DNA of 64,000 nt from contig JAGBEX010000010.1 of assembly GCA_017936765.1 (NCBI GenBank), positions 1 to 64,000 on the forward strand, given 5' to 3'. Numbering within the stretch: the stretch's first letter is position 1; each line of letters starts with the position of its first letter. Positions 7,188 through 17,194 of this stretch are shown piece after piece. A model generated the notes under the pieces. That model was not told the DNA's origin. It searched no databases and worked only from the letters and a program-made list of their open reading frames with translations. Origin of the DNA: Clostridia bacterium (GTDB lineage: Bacteria > Bacillota > Clostridia > Christensenellales > Aristaeellaceae). The translations under genes were made by a program, and so were the position numbers.

Positions 7188-8234
7188 ATGCTGTTTACCT
7201 CTGAACAGGTATCCCGAGGTCACCCGGATAAGATTTGTGACCAGATCTCGGATGCCATTGTGACGGATTGCCTCCGCCACGATAAGAACGCCCGCGTTGC
7301 TGTTGAGTGTATGATTAAGGACTATGAGATCATTCTCGCTGGCGAAATGACCTCTGACCATGTGCCTGACTACGAGGCTCTGGGCCAAGAAGTGCTTCGT
7401 CGAATCGGCGTCCCCGATGTAGAAAAGTATCATGTTACGCCCCTGATCGCTTGCCAGTCTCGTGACATCGCTGTCGGTGTTGATAATGATGGCGCAGGCG
7501 ACCAGGGCATCATGTATGGCTATGCCACCGACGAGACGCCGCAGCTGCTCCCGATTCCGTTTGCGGTTGCAACCCGAGCGCTGGAAATCCTCCGTGATAT
7601 GAACTGCGATCAGCTGCTTCCTGATGCGAAAGCACAGGTAACTTACGACTACCGCAGCAAGAGGATCCACACTTTCCTCATCAGCTGCCAGCATCGTGAG
7701 GATGTTACTGTGCGGGGTATCACCCCGATTATCCGCTCTGCCATGAATGCTGCCGCAGAGGAATTTGGTCTGAACACCGATTTCAAGGTGCTCATCAACC
7801 CAACCGGTCGATTTGTGATCGGCTCTTCCTTTGCCGACTGCGGCCTGACGGGACGCAAGATCATCGCAGACACTTATGGCGGTATGTGCCGTCATGGCGG
7901 CGGAGCCTTCTCTGGTAAGGATCCTACAAAAGTCGACCGCTCCGGTGCGTACATGGCCCGCAAGATTGCCTGCGATATTGTCCGCGAAGGACTGTGCAAG
8001 CGATGCGAAGTGCAGCTCTCCTATGCGATCGGCATAAAGGAACCCGTTTCCGTGTCTGTATACTGCTATGGCACCAACAAGATTCCTGTGCCTGATATTC
8101 TGAAGCTGATTCGAGAGCGATACGACCTTACGCCCAAGGGAATCATTGACTTCCTCCACCTGAAGGATGTCGATTACAATATTGTGTCTGCCTACGGTCA
8201 TTTCGGAAAGGTTGGTCTGCCATGGGAAGCTTAA
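7188..8234 (+). CDS. metK: S-adenosylmethionine synthetase, phage-type
   Basis: Makes S-adenosylmethionine from methionine and ATP. The 348-residue protein is shorter than the usual about 390-residue chromosomal enzyme but keeps the signature blocks: GHPDKICDQISDAI, GAGDQGIMYGYA, DCGLTGRKIIADTYGG and the glycine-rich GGGAFSGKDPTKVDRSGAY. The ATG at 7188 is preferred over the ATG at 7182 and an in-frame TTG because AAGGAG at 7175-7180 is then seven bases away. Phages carry metK next to methylase or packaging genes, presumably to supply methyl donor. It overlaps the next gene by 13 bases. No SAM riboswitch is seen. Confidence 0.93.
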   Translation: MLFTSEQVSRGHPDKICDQISDAIVTDCLRHDKNARVAVECMIKDYEIILAGEMTSDHVPDYEALGQEVLRRIGVPDVEKYHVTPLIACQSRDIAVGVDNDGAGDQGIMYGYATDETPQLLPIPFAVATRALEILRDMNCDQLLPDAKAQVTYDYRSKRIHTFLISCQHREDVTVRGITPIIRSAMNAAAEEFGLNTDFKVLINPTGRFVIGSSFADCGLTGRKIIADTYGGMCRHGGGAFSGKDPTKVDRSGAYMARKIACDIVREGLCKRCEVQLSYAIGIKEPVSVSVYCYGTNKIPVPDILKLIRERYDLTPKGIIDFLHLKDVDYNIVSAYGHFGKVGLPWEA

Positions 8235-8773
8235 AGCTCACCAAGGCACAGACTGATCGGATTCGAGAGCTGCGTAGTCAAGGGGTCGGTTATCGGTTGA
8301 TCGCTCAGGAACTGGACATCAGCCGAGACACCGTCCGCTACTACTGCAAAACCCACGGGCTTGATGGATTCGCGGAAGAACAGATGCCCGCTGGAACTGA
8401 CGAGAGTCACTGCCTACAATGTGGCAGCGAGATTCAGCAGCCTGAGACTGGTAGAAAGCGCCGCTTCTGCAGCGACGCCTGTCGGTGGAAATGGTGGCAC
8501 GAGCACGGCGAAGAAGTCATGCGGCCTGCTGCAAACCGGCAGGAAGTTGTCTGTGTGAACTGCGGGAAACCTTTCTCCGCGTACAGGAGTAAGGGACGTA
8601 AGTATTGTAGTCACGCCTGCTATATTCGAGACCGTTTCTGGAGATTGGAAGACGGGCGGGAACCTTATATTTCTCCTTCAAAATCATCAGATTTATCAAA
8701 GATGTTATACATGTTGTTCAGAATAAAGTATTCAACAATGATATCGCCCTTATCACTATGGGAAAGTGCATAG
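8222..8773 (+). CDS. HTH plus double zinc-finger prophage protein
   Basis: The N-terminal about 45 residues form a helix-turn-helix ([35 protein letters not shown]). Two Cys4-type fingers follow: CLQC...FCSDAC and CVNC...YCSHAC. Such proteins are often annotated as sigma-70-like in Clostridia prophages. After [25 protein letters not shown] the last about 35 residues read into the 3' end of the convergent macro-domain gene, so the natural stop was probably lost where the prophage module joins the defence island (about 8660). Confidence 0.7.
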   Translation: MGSLKLTKAQTDRIRELRSQGVGYRLIAQELDISRDTVRYYCKTHGLDGFAEEQMPAGTDESHCLQCGSEIQQPETGRKRRFCSDACRWKWWHEHGEEVMRPAANRQEVVCVNCGKPFSAYRSKGRKYCSHACYIRDRFWRLEDGREPYISPSKSSDLSKMLYMLFRIKYSTMISPLSLWESA

Positions 8774-9654
8774 CCCGCCTTCATCAGGAGTTCCTTAGTT
8801 TCCTCCAGCGACAGTTCCAGGGCAATCGCCAAAGCTAGTGCTGTTTGCTTCTTGGGACGATAGTTGTTGTCCTTTCGAAGCTTTGAGAAGAGTTTGCGAT
8901 CGAGATTTGCTTTCTTATAGCATTCAGGATCAGTCATGCCTTTCTCGTCAATCTTGCGAAGAACCATCGAGGCAAAACTTTCATCGATCATACCGAGCGC
9001 TTCTTCCAGGCTGCCGATCTCCTTAGGTGCGCACATGCAATCCGCAAGTGTGTCCTCGAAAACACGAGAGGACTCAAGCTGAGCGATCCTACGATGACGC
9101 CTGTCAGAATGCTCGAAAGCATAGTTATCGTCAATGTATTCAGCAATTCCTGCGTAAAGCTTACCGCTGATCTTGAAGCTTGTCTTATCGAACACAACAA
9201 TGTAAACCAGCATATCGGTATCATCTGTGTTCCTGATCAGAAAGTCGCGGATTGTGTCTGTAGCGACTCTTAACGCCTGATCCTTAGGATAGCCATATAC
9301 ACCGGAGGAGATGAGCGGAAAAGCAATGCTTGTGCAGCCATGCTCTTGGGCTAACTGCAGGGATTTCTGGTAACAGGATCTCAGAAGCTTTTCTTCTCCG
9401 TGCAGGCCGTCAGTCCAAATAGGCCCAACCGTATGGATGACATACTTGCATGGAAGATCATAGCCTTTTGTGATCTTCGCATCGCCGGTTTTACAGCCGT
9501 GCAGAGAACGGCACTCTTCAAGTAGTTGTGGGCCTGCAGCACGATGGATTGCACCATCTACACCGCCTCCGCCGAGCAAAGACTCGTTAGCAGCGTTGAC
9601 AATGGCATCTACGCGCATCTTGGTTATATCATTTCGGACAATTTCTATAGGCAT
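8665..9654 (-). CDS. Macro-domain protein with C-terminal HTH-like domain
   Basis: Residues 1 to about 170 are a macro domain of the O-acetyl-ADP-ribose deacetylase/YmdB kind: [42 protein letters not shown] and [11 protein letters not shown]. These domains bind or remove ADP-ribose. The C-terminal about 100 residues (from [14 protein letters not shown]) look like a small helical HTH or antitoxin-like domain seen fused to macro domains in Clostridia. AGGAG precedes the ATG. No DarT-like toxin is adjacent. It converges on the prophage remnant and lies downstream of the BREX operon on the same strand. Confidence 0.8.
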   Translation of the reverse strand: MPIEIVRNDITKMRVDAIVNAANESLLGGGGVDGAIHRAAGPQLLEECRSLHGCKTGDAKITKGYDLPCKYVIHTVGPIWTDGLHGEEKLLRSCYQKSLQLAQEHGCTSIAFPLISSGVYGYPKDQALRVATDTIRDFLIRNTDDTDMLVYIVVFDKTSFKISGKLYAGIAEYIDDNYAFEHSDRRHRRIAQLESSRVFEDTLADCMCAPKEIGSLEEALGMIDESFASMVLRKIDEKGMTDPECYKKANLDRKLFSKLRKDNNYRPKKQTALALAIALELSLEETKELLMKAGYALSHSDKGDIIVEYFILNNMYNIFDKSDDFEGEI

Positions 9655-9740
9655 AGCATACTCCTAGGTGAGTATCTTAGTCAGTATCGACCAAGTGAAT
9701 TGAAAATGTAATTACCATATTTCTCGTATATGCGAGGCAC

Positions 9741-10448
9741 TTATGTCCTGAATCTTATGACTATATTATCACCCATTCGTTCAAGCAGAAAACGATCACA
9801 GGCTGCTAGATCAGCTTGTGTTACATACTCAATATTAAATGGGAACAAAGCCGGATGATGGACAATTTCTTCCCATGTCATATATTCAAGGCCAGAGCAT
9901 TTCAAAATAGCTGCTGCAAGTACACATACTGTTTTCTTGTTATCAACGTGGTGAGAAATAGGTTTATATACTCCGTTTTTTGACTGTGGCTCAAGAATTC
10001 TCATGTCCTTCATTGTTTGAAGATTCTTGGATAGGGCATGAATGAGTGTTGTTCTAGCACTCCATGTTTCGAATATCCGTTCCTTCACTTGAGTTGCGGA
10101 GAATTCATCTCTATAATCGAGCATAGTGCCGATAATTGTACACAGATCAAAGAAAACAGGATAAGCAACCATCAATAGCGCCCAATGCAAAGGAAGTCGT
10201 TCTGGAACGGTTACTTCTTTGGCAATCTCGATGCATGTATTCTGAAACCATAATTCATTTCGATACCATGTATTCAGAAGAATCACTCGAGTATTTTTAA
10301 TATTTGTTTCCGCATGAATGTGGGTGCCAATAAGTGCGTTCAAAATATCTCTTGCTTCTAAAAGTGGCTTGTCTGCCAGTTTACAATCAGCAACAACATT
10401 CAGATATTCTTCGCTAATATTCCGAGAGAGCCCAACTCTTTCAGCCAT
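9741..10448 (-). CDS. Last gene of BREX-3-like operon, possible BrxA-type
   Basis: A 235-residue helical protein that I do not recognise outright. In type 3 BREX the gene after pglZ is brxA (DUF1819). This protein has the right place and size, and a segment (ERIFETWSARTTLIHALSKN then LQTMKDMRILE) like the C-terminal helical part of that family, but the match is weak. The ATG at 10448 has AGGTGG five bases upstream. It overlaps pglZ by eight bases, so it belongs to the operon. The 86 bases after it hold no clear terminator. Confidence 0.45.
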   Translation of the reverse strand: MAERVGLSRNISEEYLNVVADCKLADKPLLEARDILNALIGTHIHAETNIKNTRVILLNTWYRNELWFQNTCIEIAKEVTVPERLPLHWALLMVAYPVFFDLCTIIGTMLDYRDEFSATQVKERIFETWSARTTLIHALSKNLQTMKDMRILEPQSKNGVYKPISHHVDNKKTVCVLAAAILKCSGLEYMTWEEIVHHPALFPFNIEYVTQADLAACDRFLLERMGDNIVIRFRT

Positions 10449-11916
10449 GTTTTCCACCTATCCTTACGAACGGTACTACCGCCTCTTCTAGTGTCATACC
10501 GCCATGTGTAATATACTCTTTTCCAGTGTCACCGTAGCAAGTATCCGTGCTGAAGAGATACGCGTCATACCCTTCTGGTAAATATGCTCCTGAGTAACGC
10601 TTGACATTAAATTTTTCAAGTTCCCTTGCATCAAAAGAAGCATCATAGATGACTGCACGTCTGCTAGCGGGTTCAGCCACAACGCTCGGCTTTGCAAAAC
10701 GCCCTTCCGCTATCGCTGCTGTATTACCATGGTCGCTTGTCATGTATACAGTAAAGCCATTATCCATTAGCATTTGGAACATTTTTGATAGTTTACCGTT
10801 CTTTATCCATTCACGGAGACCCTGCTGGATACCGGAAAGCCCTTGCAATTCTGCGTGCATGAGATCATCTACAATATTGACTACAATACCTAAAGCTTTC
10901 GCTGTGAAGGGAACATCGTCGAGCATGCCTTTATGATAGATAATCTCATTATCCCGTAATCCGGCGCTCTTCCAGAAAGCGATCCACTGTTTCTCTTCTC
11001 TATCAAGAGAAAATGGTGTTGGATGCTCACTTGGCATCTTACCTGAAAAAATAGACTGCCGAGCAACGGATGTGACGGTAGGAAAAAACGAGAACGAAGA
11101 ATGAATCTCAAAATAGATCGGTTGGTTAACCATTTCTCGCTGAATGGTATATAGGTTTTCAAAACTCATGCCATCCATCACAACGAGAGCTACTTTTGAA
11201 CTTGAGCGCCTGATGAAATCTGCAACCTTACTAAGTAGTACAGGGCGCTTTCGATCGACACTACCCGAAAGCAAATGGTATTTTTGATCAACCCACGTTC
11301 CAAAAGATTCCTCGATCAGCTTCCGAGCTTGAGTCCAATTTGCCAAGGAAACACCAGAATGCTGTATCATTGCAGCTTTCCCATAGAGTTTTGCTATGGT
11401 ATCCCAATCGCGATGCTTTGAGGCTGTTTTACATAGTACAAGGGCTTGTTCCAGTAGTCCAGATGCATATTCAACGCAATTCTCCGCTTGATACATCCCC
11501 CGCTGGCACCAGTCAATAGTTTGAGCGTAATCCATAAAACCAAACGGAATCTTGCTCATGCTATAAGCTAATAGATCCATATCGATTCCTTGCATTGATC
11601 GAAGTGCCTCTGCAGACAGTTGTTGAAAAAGCCTATCATACGTCAACATTGTGATGGTGAATAGTCGCCTTATATCAACGGGAATATACATATCCAGTTG
11701 GTGCATGATCAAAAGTATACGGTCTTCATTATTGTGCATCAACTTCTTTTCGTGCTCATATCGAAGCTCCATTTCATTATGAATGTTAATGACCTGGAAT
11801 CCAGCTTCTGATGCATTACTAGAGCAATCATACTCCTGCCATATCCCGTCTATATCGAACAGGATGCAATTATTCTGTGAGAGGATTCCAGTAACCTCAA
11901 ATATCCTGTTTTTCAT
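10441..11916 (-). CDS. pglZ: PglZ phosphatase-family protein of BREX
   Basis: A 491-residue member of the alkaline-phosphatase-like PglZ family, a core protein of all BREX phage-exclusion systems. Landmarks are VVMDGMS (245-251) with the metal/nucleophile Asp, SFFPTVTSVARQSIFSGKMP, SDHGN (394-398) and HGG followed by TLEEAVVPFV (471 on). The start at 11916 lies two bases after the helicase stop, whose last codons supply the GAGG site. The protein is shorter than many PglZ proteins, as in type 3 systems. Confidence 0.88.
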   Translation of the reverse strand: MKNRIFEVTGILSQNNCILFDIDGIWQEYDCSSNASEAGFQVINIHNEMELRYEHEKKLMHNNEDRILLIMHQLDMYIPVDIRRLFTITMLTYDRLFQQLSAEALRSMQGIDMDLLAYSMSKIPFGFMDYAQTIDWCQRGMYQAENCVEYASGLLEQALVLCKTASKHRDWDTIAKLYGKAAMIQHSGVSLANWTQARKLIEESFGTWVDQKYHLLSGSVDRKRPVLLSKVADFIRRSSSKVALVVMDGMSFENLYTIQREMVNQPIYFEIHSSFSFFPTVTSVARQSIFSGKMPSEHPTPFSLDREEKQWIAFWKSAGLRDNEIIYHKGMLDDVPFTAKALGIVVNIVDDLMHAELQGLSGIQQGLREWIKNGKLSKMFQMLMDNGFTVYMTSDHGNTAAIAEGRFAKPSVVAEPASRRAVIYDASFDARELEKFNVKRYSGAYLPEGYDAYLFSTDTCYGDTGKEYITHGGMTLEEAVVPFVRIGGKHG

Positions 11917-11918
11917 AG

Positions 11919-14591
11919 TTACCTCGTAATGATTGCCAACATCGGCGTGAATGTCGGGCAAATCTCCTGCTTACGTTCGTAGGCGATTGTGGCGTCACGG
12001 AGTTCAGCTTCCAGCCTACTGATCCGCGCGATTCTGATATTCTCAATACCGATACGCTGCGCAGCTTCGATTCGTAGAGTCAGTGCGCGTTTCTGCTTTT
12101 GATACTGTGCCTCGTGTCTTTGCTCGTAAGAGGCCTTCATCTGGAGGAAAGCATCTGTGGCCATCTCCTGCGCACGGGCTGTGAGGGCCGCGAATTGCTC
12201 CGCTGTGAACTCTTGCGTATCGCACACTTCTACGGTACTTTCAGGCTTAATGAGTTCCTCCCATATGAGCTTCGATGCAGCGGGACGATATACGCCCTGC
12301 TCATTCATGAAGAAGGCAATAATGCGCTTGTCTGCATCATCTTCGCCGAGAGACACTTCCCAAAGGCTGAATACACCATTTTCAGTGCGGATATTGGGGA
12401 AATGCACGGTCTGCACACCTTGGCTTGGGTGCCATATTTGCCGCATTTCCAGTATGTCATGGATATGCTTATCAGAAACGGAAAGCTCCAGATCGAATCG
12501 CCAGTCAGGATTACGTCCCTTCCACGTTTCATACTCAAAGAGCATTTCCTTGAGCAGCATATGAAAATTGTGCTGCTGTCTTTCGGCTGCGACGTCTGTT
12601 TCCAGCGTTTTTTCTTCATGGAGAACGCTTTGGACGGCCTGATACTGTTTGACTTGCTTCTGCATATCCTTATTGAGCGCATCTACATATACAGCCTGAT
12701 GACGCTCCTGCACGATGGAAGAAATATAGACCTTGGTAAAATCCAAGTCAGCAGTTCCTTCATCGAGAACGTCCTGCAGCTTATCAATGCCGAGCTCCTG
12801 TAGAATTACGGCCAGCTTTTCTTCGAGTACCGTTCTTACACGGTTTTCAATGGTGTCGCCGAGAATGAAATTATAGACCTGAACATCTGCGGACTGGCCG
12901 ATACGGTCGGCACGGCCAATGCGCTGCTCTATCTTCATCGGATTCCACGGCAGGTCAAAATTGATTACAATGTGCGAGCATTGGAGGTTCAAACCTTCGC
13001 CGCCTGCATCGGTAGAAATGAGCATCTGCTTTTCACGGCGGAACATATCCAGAGAAGCATTGCGTTCCTCCAAAGACATGCTACCGTTGATCAGCGTGGT
13101 CGAAATACCGTTGTACTCCGCAAGCTGCCGTATAGCTTCCTGAGTTGCGACAAATTCGGTAAATAGGATGATCTTGGCATCCGGCTCCTGCCTGCGGATT
13201 TTATCCAGCAAATCTATCAAGGCTTCCTGCTTTGCATCCATACCTTGTACATGAGCCTGCTTTGCAAGGGAAAGGAGCGCACGAAGCTGCCGGATTTCCT
13301 CCTTGATATTGGTCGAAAGGAGCGTCAATGCGTCTTTCAGCGATTCTTCCGCGTCGCTTTCGACGAGTTCGTTGAAATTACCAGAATGCAGCTGTTCCGA
13401 CTGCATTTCAAGCGCATTGAGGCGCTTTTCCATTGCGTCGATGATGGCTGTGGTAGAGGACGAAACGAGCCTCTGGAATAGAATCATCAGGAAACCGATA
13501 TAGTTCTTACGCTCGCGGATTGCCTTATTATAGCCGTTACGGACATACTCCGTCACTTCTTCGTAAAGCTGCCTCTGCAATTCATGGCGAGGTTCCCATG
13601 CAATCTCCATAACATGAGTATGCCGCTTACGGAAAAGAGAGTTGCCATCATTGTCAACGGCGTCGCGCTTCTCTGTGCGGATCAAATACGGAGCAACCTG
13701 ATCACGAACAACGGCCTTTACGCTCGGGAAAGCATCTTCATCCAAAAGCCTCATGAGGCGGAGGAACGGTTCTGTTTTACCGGAATGCGGTGTGGCTGTA
13801 AGCAGGAGCAAATGCGGGCTCGCCTTGGAGAGCATTTCGCCGAGTTTATGGCGGGCGACCTCATTGGTTTGGCCAGCGACACGGTGGGCCTCATCGATGA
13901 TGATTAAATCCCATGCTCCTGCGATGACGGCCTCAATGCGGTCTTGGTTGTATTGATCGATTTTTTCCTGTGACCAGCCGACGCGTTCTTCCAAGGGCTT
14001 AATTGCATCCATGGGGCTGATGACATGCGTCAGATTGGCGAAGACATTCTGATCCGGAGCCACCTTGCGCAGGGTCGCATAATCCTCTGGTTGAACGATG
14101 GTGAAGCGTTCGCCGAATTTCTCCAGCATTTCTGCCTCCCACTGGGTCATGAGGCCCTTGGGGCATACAACGAGTACTCGTTCAATCAAGCCACGAGCCT
14201 GCAATTCCTTGATGATAAGGCCTGCTTCAATGGTCTTACCCAAGCCAACCTCGTCGGCCAGCATATAGCGGACTTCATTGGTGGCAATGGCACGTTCCAA
14301 AGCATAGCGTTGGTGTGGCAGCGGAATTACACTTTCTGAGACATCGAAAACAGTGCCGGTCGCTAATTCATTCTTGACGCGGCACCAAACAGATGCAAAG
14401 CGCACGAAGGCCGCAGAGGGCTGCGCAAGGCAACTCTCTGCGGTCAGGGTGCTTTCCGCAGCGTTATAGATTTTACCAGTATCCGGTTCATAGACCTTAT
14501 ATGTGGTCATTCCGAATACTTGCTGGACACCAATTACCTGCACAGTTTTGCCGGTATGGATGTCGGTGGCAAACTGGCTGACGGTCAACAT
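11919..14591 (-). CDS. brxHII: SNF2-family helicase of BREX (BrxHII-like)
   Basis: An 890-residue helicase. Motif I is LADEVGLGKTIEAG (from residue 111), motif II IIIDEAHR, motif III LLTATPHSGK. The second lobe is STDAGGEGLNLQ and PWNPMKIEQRIGRADRIGQ. The C-terminal third is long and helical with charged coiled-coil character. Its place between a methyltransferase and pglZ is that of BrxHII in type 3 BREX. It is 14 bases downstream of the methyltransferase gene and is part of one long minus-strand operon. Confidence 0.85.
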   Translation of the reverse strand: MLTVSQFATDIHTGKTVQVIGVQQVFGMTTYKVYEPDTGKIYNAAESTLTAESCLAQPSAAFVRFASVWCRVKNELATGTVFDVSESVIPLPHQRYALERAIATNEVRYMLADEVGLGKTIEAGLIIKELQARGLIERVLVVCPKGLMTQWEAEMLEKFGERFTIVQPEDYATLRKVAPDQNVFANLTHVISPMDAIKPLEERVGWSQEKIDQYNQDRIEAVIAGAWDLIIIDEAHRVAGQTNEVARHKLGEMLSKASPHLLLLTATPHSGKTEPFLRLMRLLDEDAFPSVKAVVRDQVAPYLIRTEKRDAVDNDGNSLFRKRHTHVMEIAWEPRHELQRQLYEEVTEYVRNGYNKAIRERKNYIGFLMILFQRLVSSSTTAIIDAMEKRLNALEMQSEQLHSGNFNELVESDAEESLKDALTLLSTNIKEEIRQLRALLSLAKQAHVQGMDAKQEALIDLLDKIRRQEPDAKIILFTEFVATQEAIRQLAEYNGISTTLINGSMSLEERNASLDMFRREKQMLISTDAGGEGLNLQCSHIVINFDLPWNPMKIEQRIGRADRIGQSADVQVYNFILGDTIENRVRTVLEEKLAVILQELGIDKLQDVLDEGTADLDFTKVYISSIVQERHQAVYVDALNKDMQKQVKQYQAVQSVLHEEKTLETDVAAERQQHNFHMLLKEMLFEYETWKGRNPDWRFDLELSVSDKHIHDILEMRQIWHPSQGVQTVHFPNIRTENGVFSLWEVSLGEDDADKRIIAFFMNEQGVYRPAASKLIWEELIKPESTVEVCDTQEFTAEQFAALTARAQEMATDAFLQMKASYEQRHEAQYQKQKRALTLRIEAAQRIGIENIRIARISRLEAELRDATIAYERKQEICPTFTPMLAIITR

Positions 14592-14605
14592 AGTAATTCC
14601 TCACT

Positions 14606-17179
14606 TTATACGCGAGCGCAGGCGTTATCGTAGTACATCAGGAGAGCGGGATCTTCCTGCAGGACGGCCTCGGGCAACTTCTCACCAACAGCAACGATGG
14701 TTTTGAAGTCGCGGGCCTTCCAACATTCATCAAAACCAGCACGGATAGCTTCCATACGGAACACCTTGAGCTTGGCCTTACCAGGTACGCAGGAATCGTA
14801 GAATTCCTTGAGCAGGGCCTTACGGCGAACTTTTGCCAAGTCGGCTGCGTTGGACAGATCAGGCACATACCATGCACCCTTTTCGTCCTGAACGAAATTC
14901 TCGCGGAGCATATCCAGCAATTCCGGCATCTTTTCCTGTTTGCTCTGATGGAGCTCCTGCAGGTAGACAGGCTGGATTTCCTGATAAGTCTTGGGGCCAT
15001 CGCGGAGTATATAATTCAGCCAGGCAATGGCATTCTTTTCGTCTGTAACGAGGAATGCCAACTGCTGAACATCAAGTTCCATATGAGCGCGCTTTTCATC
15101 GTACTCATTAACCTGATCAGGCAAGAAGAACATACCATCACGCTGGAGGAACCGCTGTCGGAGCCCCTCATAGAAGGTGTGAGCATCCATAGGAACAGGA
15201 ATGCCATTCATGATATGCCAAGCAACCATGCGGTCGAACAATAGATAATCTTGACGTTCAGCAATAATATCGAGTTTTCCATCGCGGTTTCCATCTGCAA
15301 CAATAGGAACATTCCGCAAATGCTGGCGTACAAATTCCCACGCCATTTCAGGATCACCGGCATTCTCATAAAAGCGTCGCACAAAAGCCTCTCTGGGCTT
15401 ATACGCCGAAATAACCAAATCCTGCTTTACCGCCGAGGTGGATGTCATTTGCTTAAAAGAGCCCTGTTTCTTATCCAGCGTTCTTACATCAGCTATAATA
15501 AAGCCAGCGCGGAGAACAGCTTCGCTAATGGCGTTCCAAACTGCATTCTGGCTATTATGGAATTCAATGGTAATCCATCTTCCGGGTTTCAAAACTCGAT
15601 AATATGTTGCTAAGCACTTTTCCATAAGATCCTGGTATTCAGGAAGTGCTTTCTTTTGAGTTTTGTTAATTATAGCCTCGTTTTGTGTACTGGTAACAAC
15701 CTTGAGCCAGCTCTCCCATATACAGCTAAGCTCAGAATAGTTTATATTTGCGCCAAATGGCGGATCAGTAAAAATGTAATCGACAGAATTATTGGGCATG
15801 CTCACAGCATCAAGAGAGGAACACCCGATATTTGCAACACCAGAAAAACTTCTCGTATTTGCAAACAAAGTCAGTATGCTTGAGAGGCGGCGCCTGTAGT
15901 TCTCAAATACGGCTCCTTCACGACTGAGTGAGGGGATAAATAACGTACCGTTAAGAGTACCGCCCGCAGTATTCTGCGGATTTCTGGAGTCGAATCTAAA
16001 TCGAGACATTCTCGAACTGATTTGCATGATACCTGTTAGTACAAAACGCAAAGGGATTTCAAGGGCATTTCCCTCAGCGAGTTCCCACAAGCGACCAAGA
16101 ATAATCAAATTCCTCAGTGTGAAAAACTGGTGCGCGTAGTATACCCCGTGAGAATTACGAGGCTGATCAATGTTGCTTCCGGCAGGCAGTAGCCAAGGTG
16201 TTATACACGAAGGAATTTTAGTTTTTCCGATTCTGCTAAGCAAATCAAAGTCATATTCATCTGCGATCTTTGTGTAACGTGATGAACCGACAGTGTAGTT
16301 GATAAAAGCTGGGACTTGCTTTGCAACAGTGATTGGTTTTCCAACAATGGAGTCATACTCCGTCATTTGAGCGCGGTTACATTCTCTTTTTGTCAATTTA
16401 CTGTTACAATGCGGACAGCAAAATTCATCAGAAATAATACCATGAGATTTGTCAACCGCTGCAGACCAGAAATTCACTTCGCCGGAACAAGACGGGCAAA
16501 CAAAAACATCCGCCCAAACGACATACTGAATTCGGCCAAGCATAGGTTTCCCATCTAAACCCAAAATACTTTCACCTTGCTCTGTAACATGCCGCGTTGA
16601 ATACATCCAGCCATACTCTTCTTCGCACAAAGAGAGTAGGCGTTCAGCTTCTTGCGAAAGCTCAGAAGGATTAACTGGTGTATTATAGTTATGTGCAATA
16701 AACGTTGCTGCAGGCGAGAGATCATTCAACACTGCGTGTCTTTCGCCCCATTCAACAGGTTCAGAAGATTCTCTCTCAATCTGAGCTCTTAAATCTTGCG
16801 TTGGGCAACCACACATTTGTGCTGCCACACCAGTCATACCAGTACCGCAGAAGCCATCAAAAACAATATCGCCAGGTTTAGTGTAATGAAGTATATAGCG
16901 CATTATTGCTTTATGAGGCACTTTTGTATGATAACTATGCGCGTTATAAATTGGGTCATTTTTGCCCTCACTAACATCAGCAGCAAAAGGCTCACGATGG
17001 TAGTCGTCGGTTGCCTCGTCATACGGAGTGCCATTCTCACGAATGAAGTTCTCGATAAAAGGATTCGGGCACGCAGTATAGTACGGCGGACGAGAAAGCG
17101 CAATAATATCCTCATCTCTCGCAATGGGGAAACCCTCTATATGGCGCACCTTATCAATATTTTGTTTGGTCAGCTTCAT
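14606..17179 (-). CDS. pglXI: DNA methyltransferase of BREX (PglXI-like)
   Basis: An 857-residue amino-methyltransferase. SAM-binding motif I is FDGFCGTGMTG (107-117) and catalytic motif IV is TDPPF at 471-475, followed by GANINYSEL. Motif I before motif IV with a very long insert between them is unusual. The insert holds a zinc ribbon (CPSC and CPHC pairs, about residues 230-270). In BREX the methylase marks host DNA, and the other proteins block unmarked phage. The start has GAGGGAACC just upstream. The gene is 15 bases past brxC. Confidence 0.8.
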   Translation of the reverse strand: MKLTKQNIDKVRHIEGFPIARDEDIIALSRPPYYTACPNPFIENFIRENGTPYDEATDDYHREPFAADVSEGKNDPIYNAHSYHTKVPHKAIMRYILHYTKPGDIVFDGFCGTGMTGVAAQMCGCPTQDLRAQIERESSEPVEWGERHAVLNDLSPAATFIAHNYNTPVNPSELSQEAERLLSLCEEEYGWMYSTRHVTEQGESILGLDGKPMLGRIQYVVWADVFVCPSCSGEVNFWSAAVDKSHGIISDEFCCPHCNSKLTKRECNRAQMTEYDSIVGKPITVAKQVPAFINYTVGSSRYTKIADEYDFDLLSRIGKTKIPSCITPWLLPAGSNIDQPRNSHGVYYAHQFFTLRNLIILGRLWELAEGNALEIPLRFVLTGIMQISSRMSRFRFDSRNPQNTAGGTLNGTLFIPSLSREGAVFENYRRRLSSILTLFANTRSFSGVANIGCSSLDAVSMPNNSVDYIFTDPPFGANINYSELSCIWESWLKVVTSTQNEAIINKTQKKALPEYQDLMEKCLATYYRVLKPGRWITIEFHNSQNAVWNAISEAVLRAGFIIADVRTLDKKQGSFKQMTSTSAVKQDLVISAYKPREAFVRRFYENAGDPEMAWEFVRQHLRNVPIVADGNRDGKLDIIAERQDYLLFDRMVAWHIMNGIPVPMDAHTFYEGLRQRFLQRDGMFFLPDQVNEYDEKRAHMELDVQQLAFLVTDEKNAIAWLNYILRDGPKTYQEIQPVYLQELHQSKQEKMPELLDMLRENFVQDEKGAWYVPDLSNAADLAKVRRKALLKEFYDSCVPGKAKLKVFRMEAIRAGFDECWKARDFKTIVAVGEKLPEAVLQEDPALLMYYDNACARV

Positions 17180-17194
17180 GGCTGGTTCCCTCCA

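Noticed and set aside
8665..9654. DarTG toxin-antitoxin system
   Set aside because: A macro domain is present, but no DarT-like ADP-ribosyltransferase gene lies beside it.
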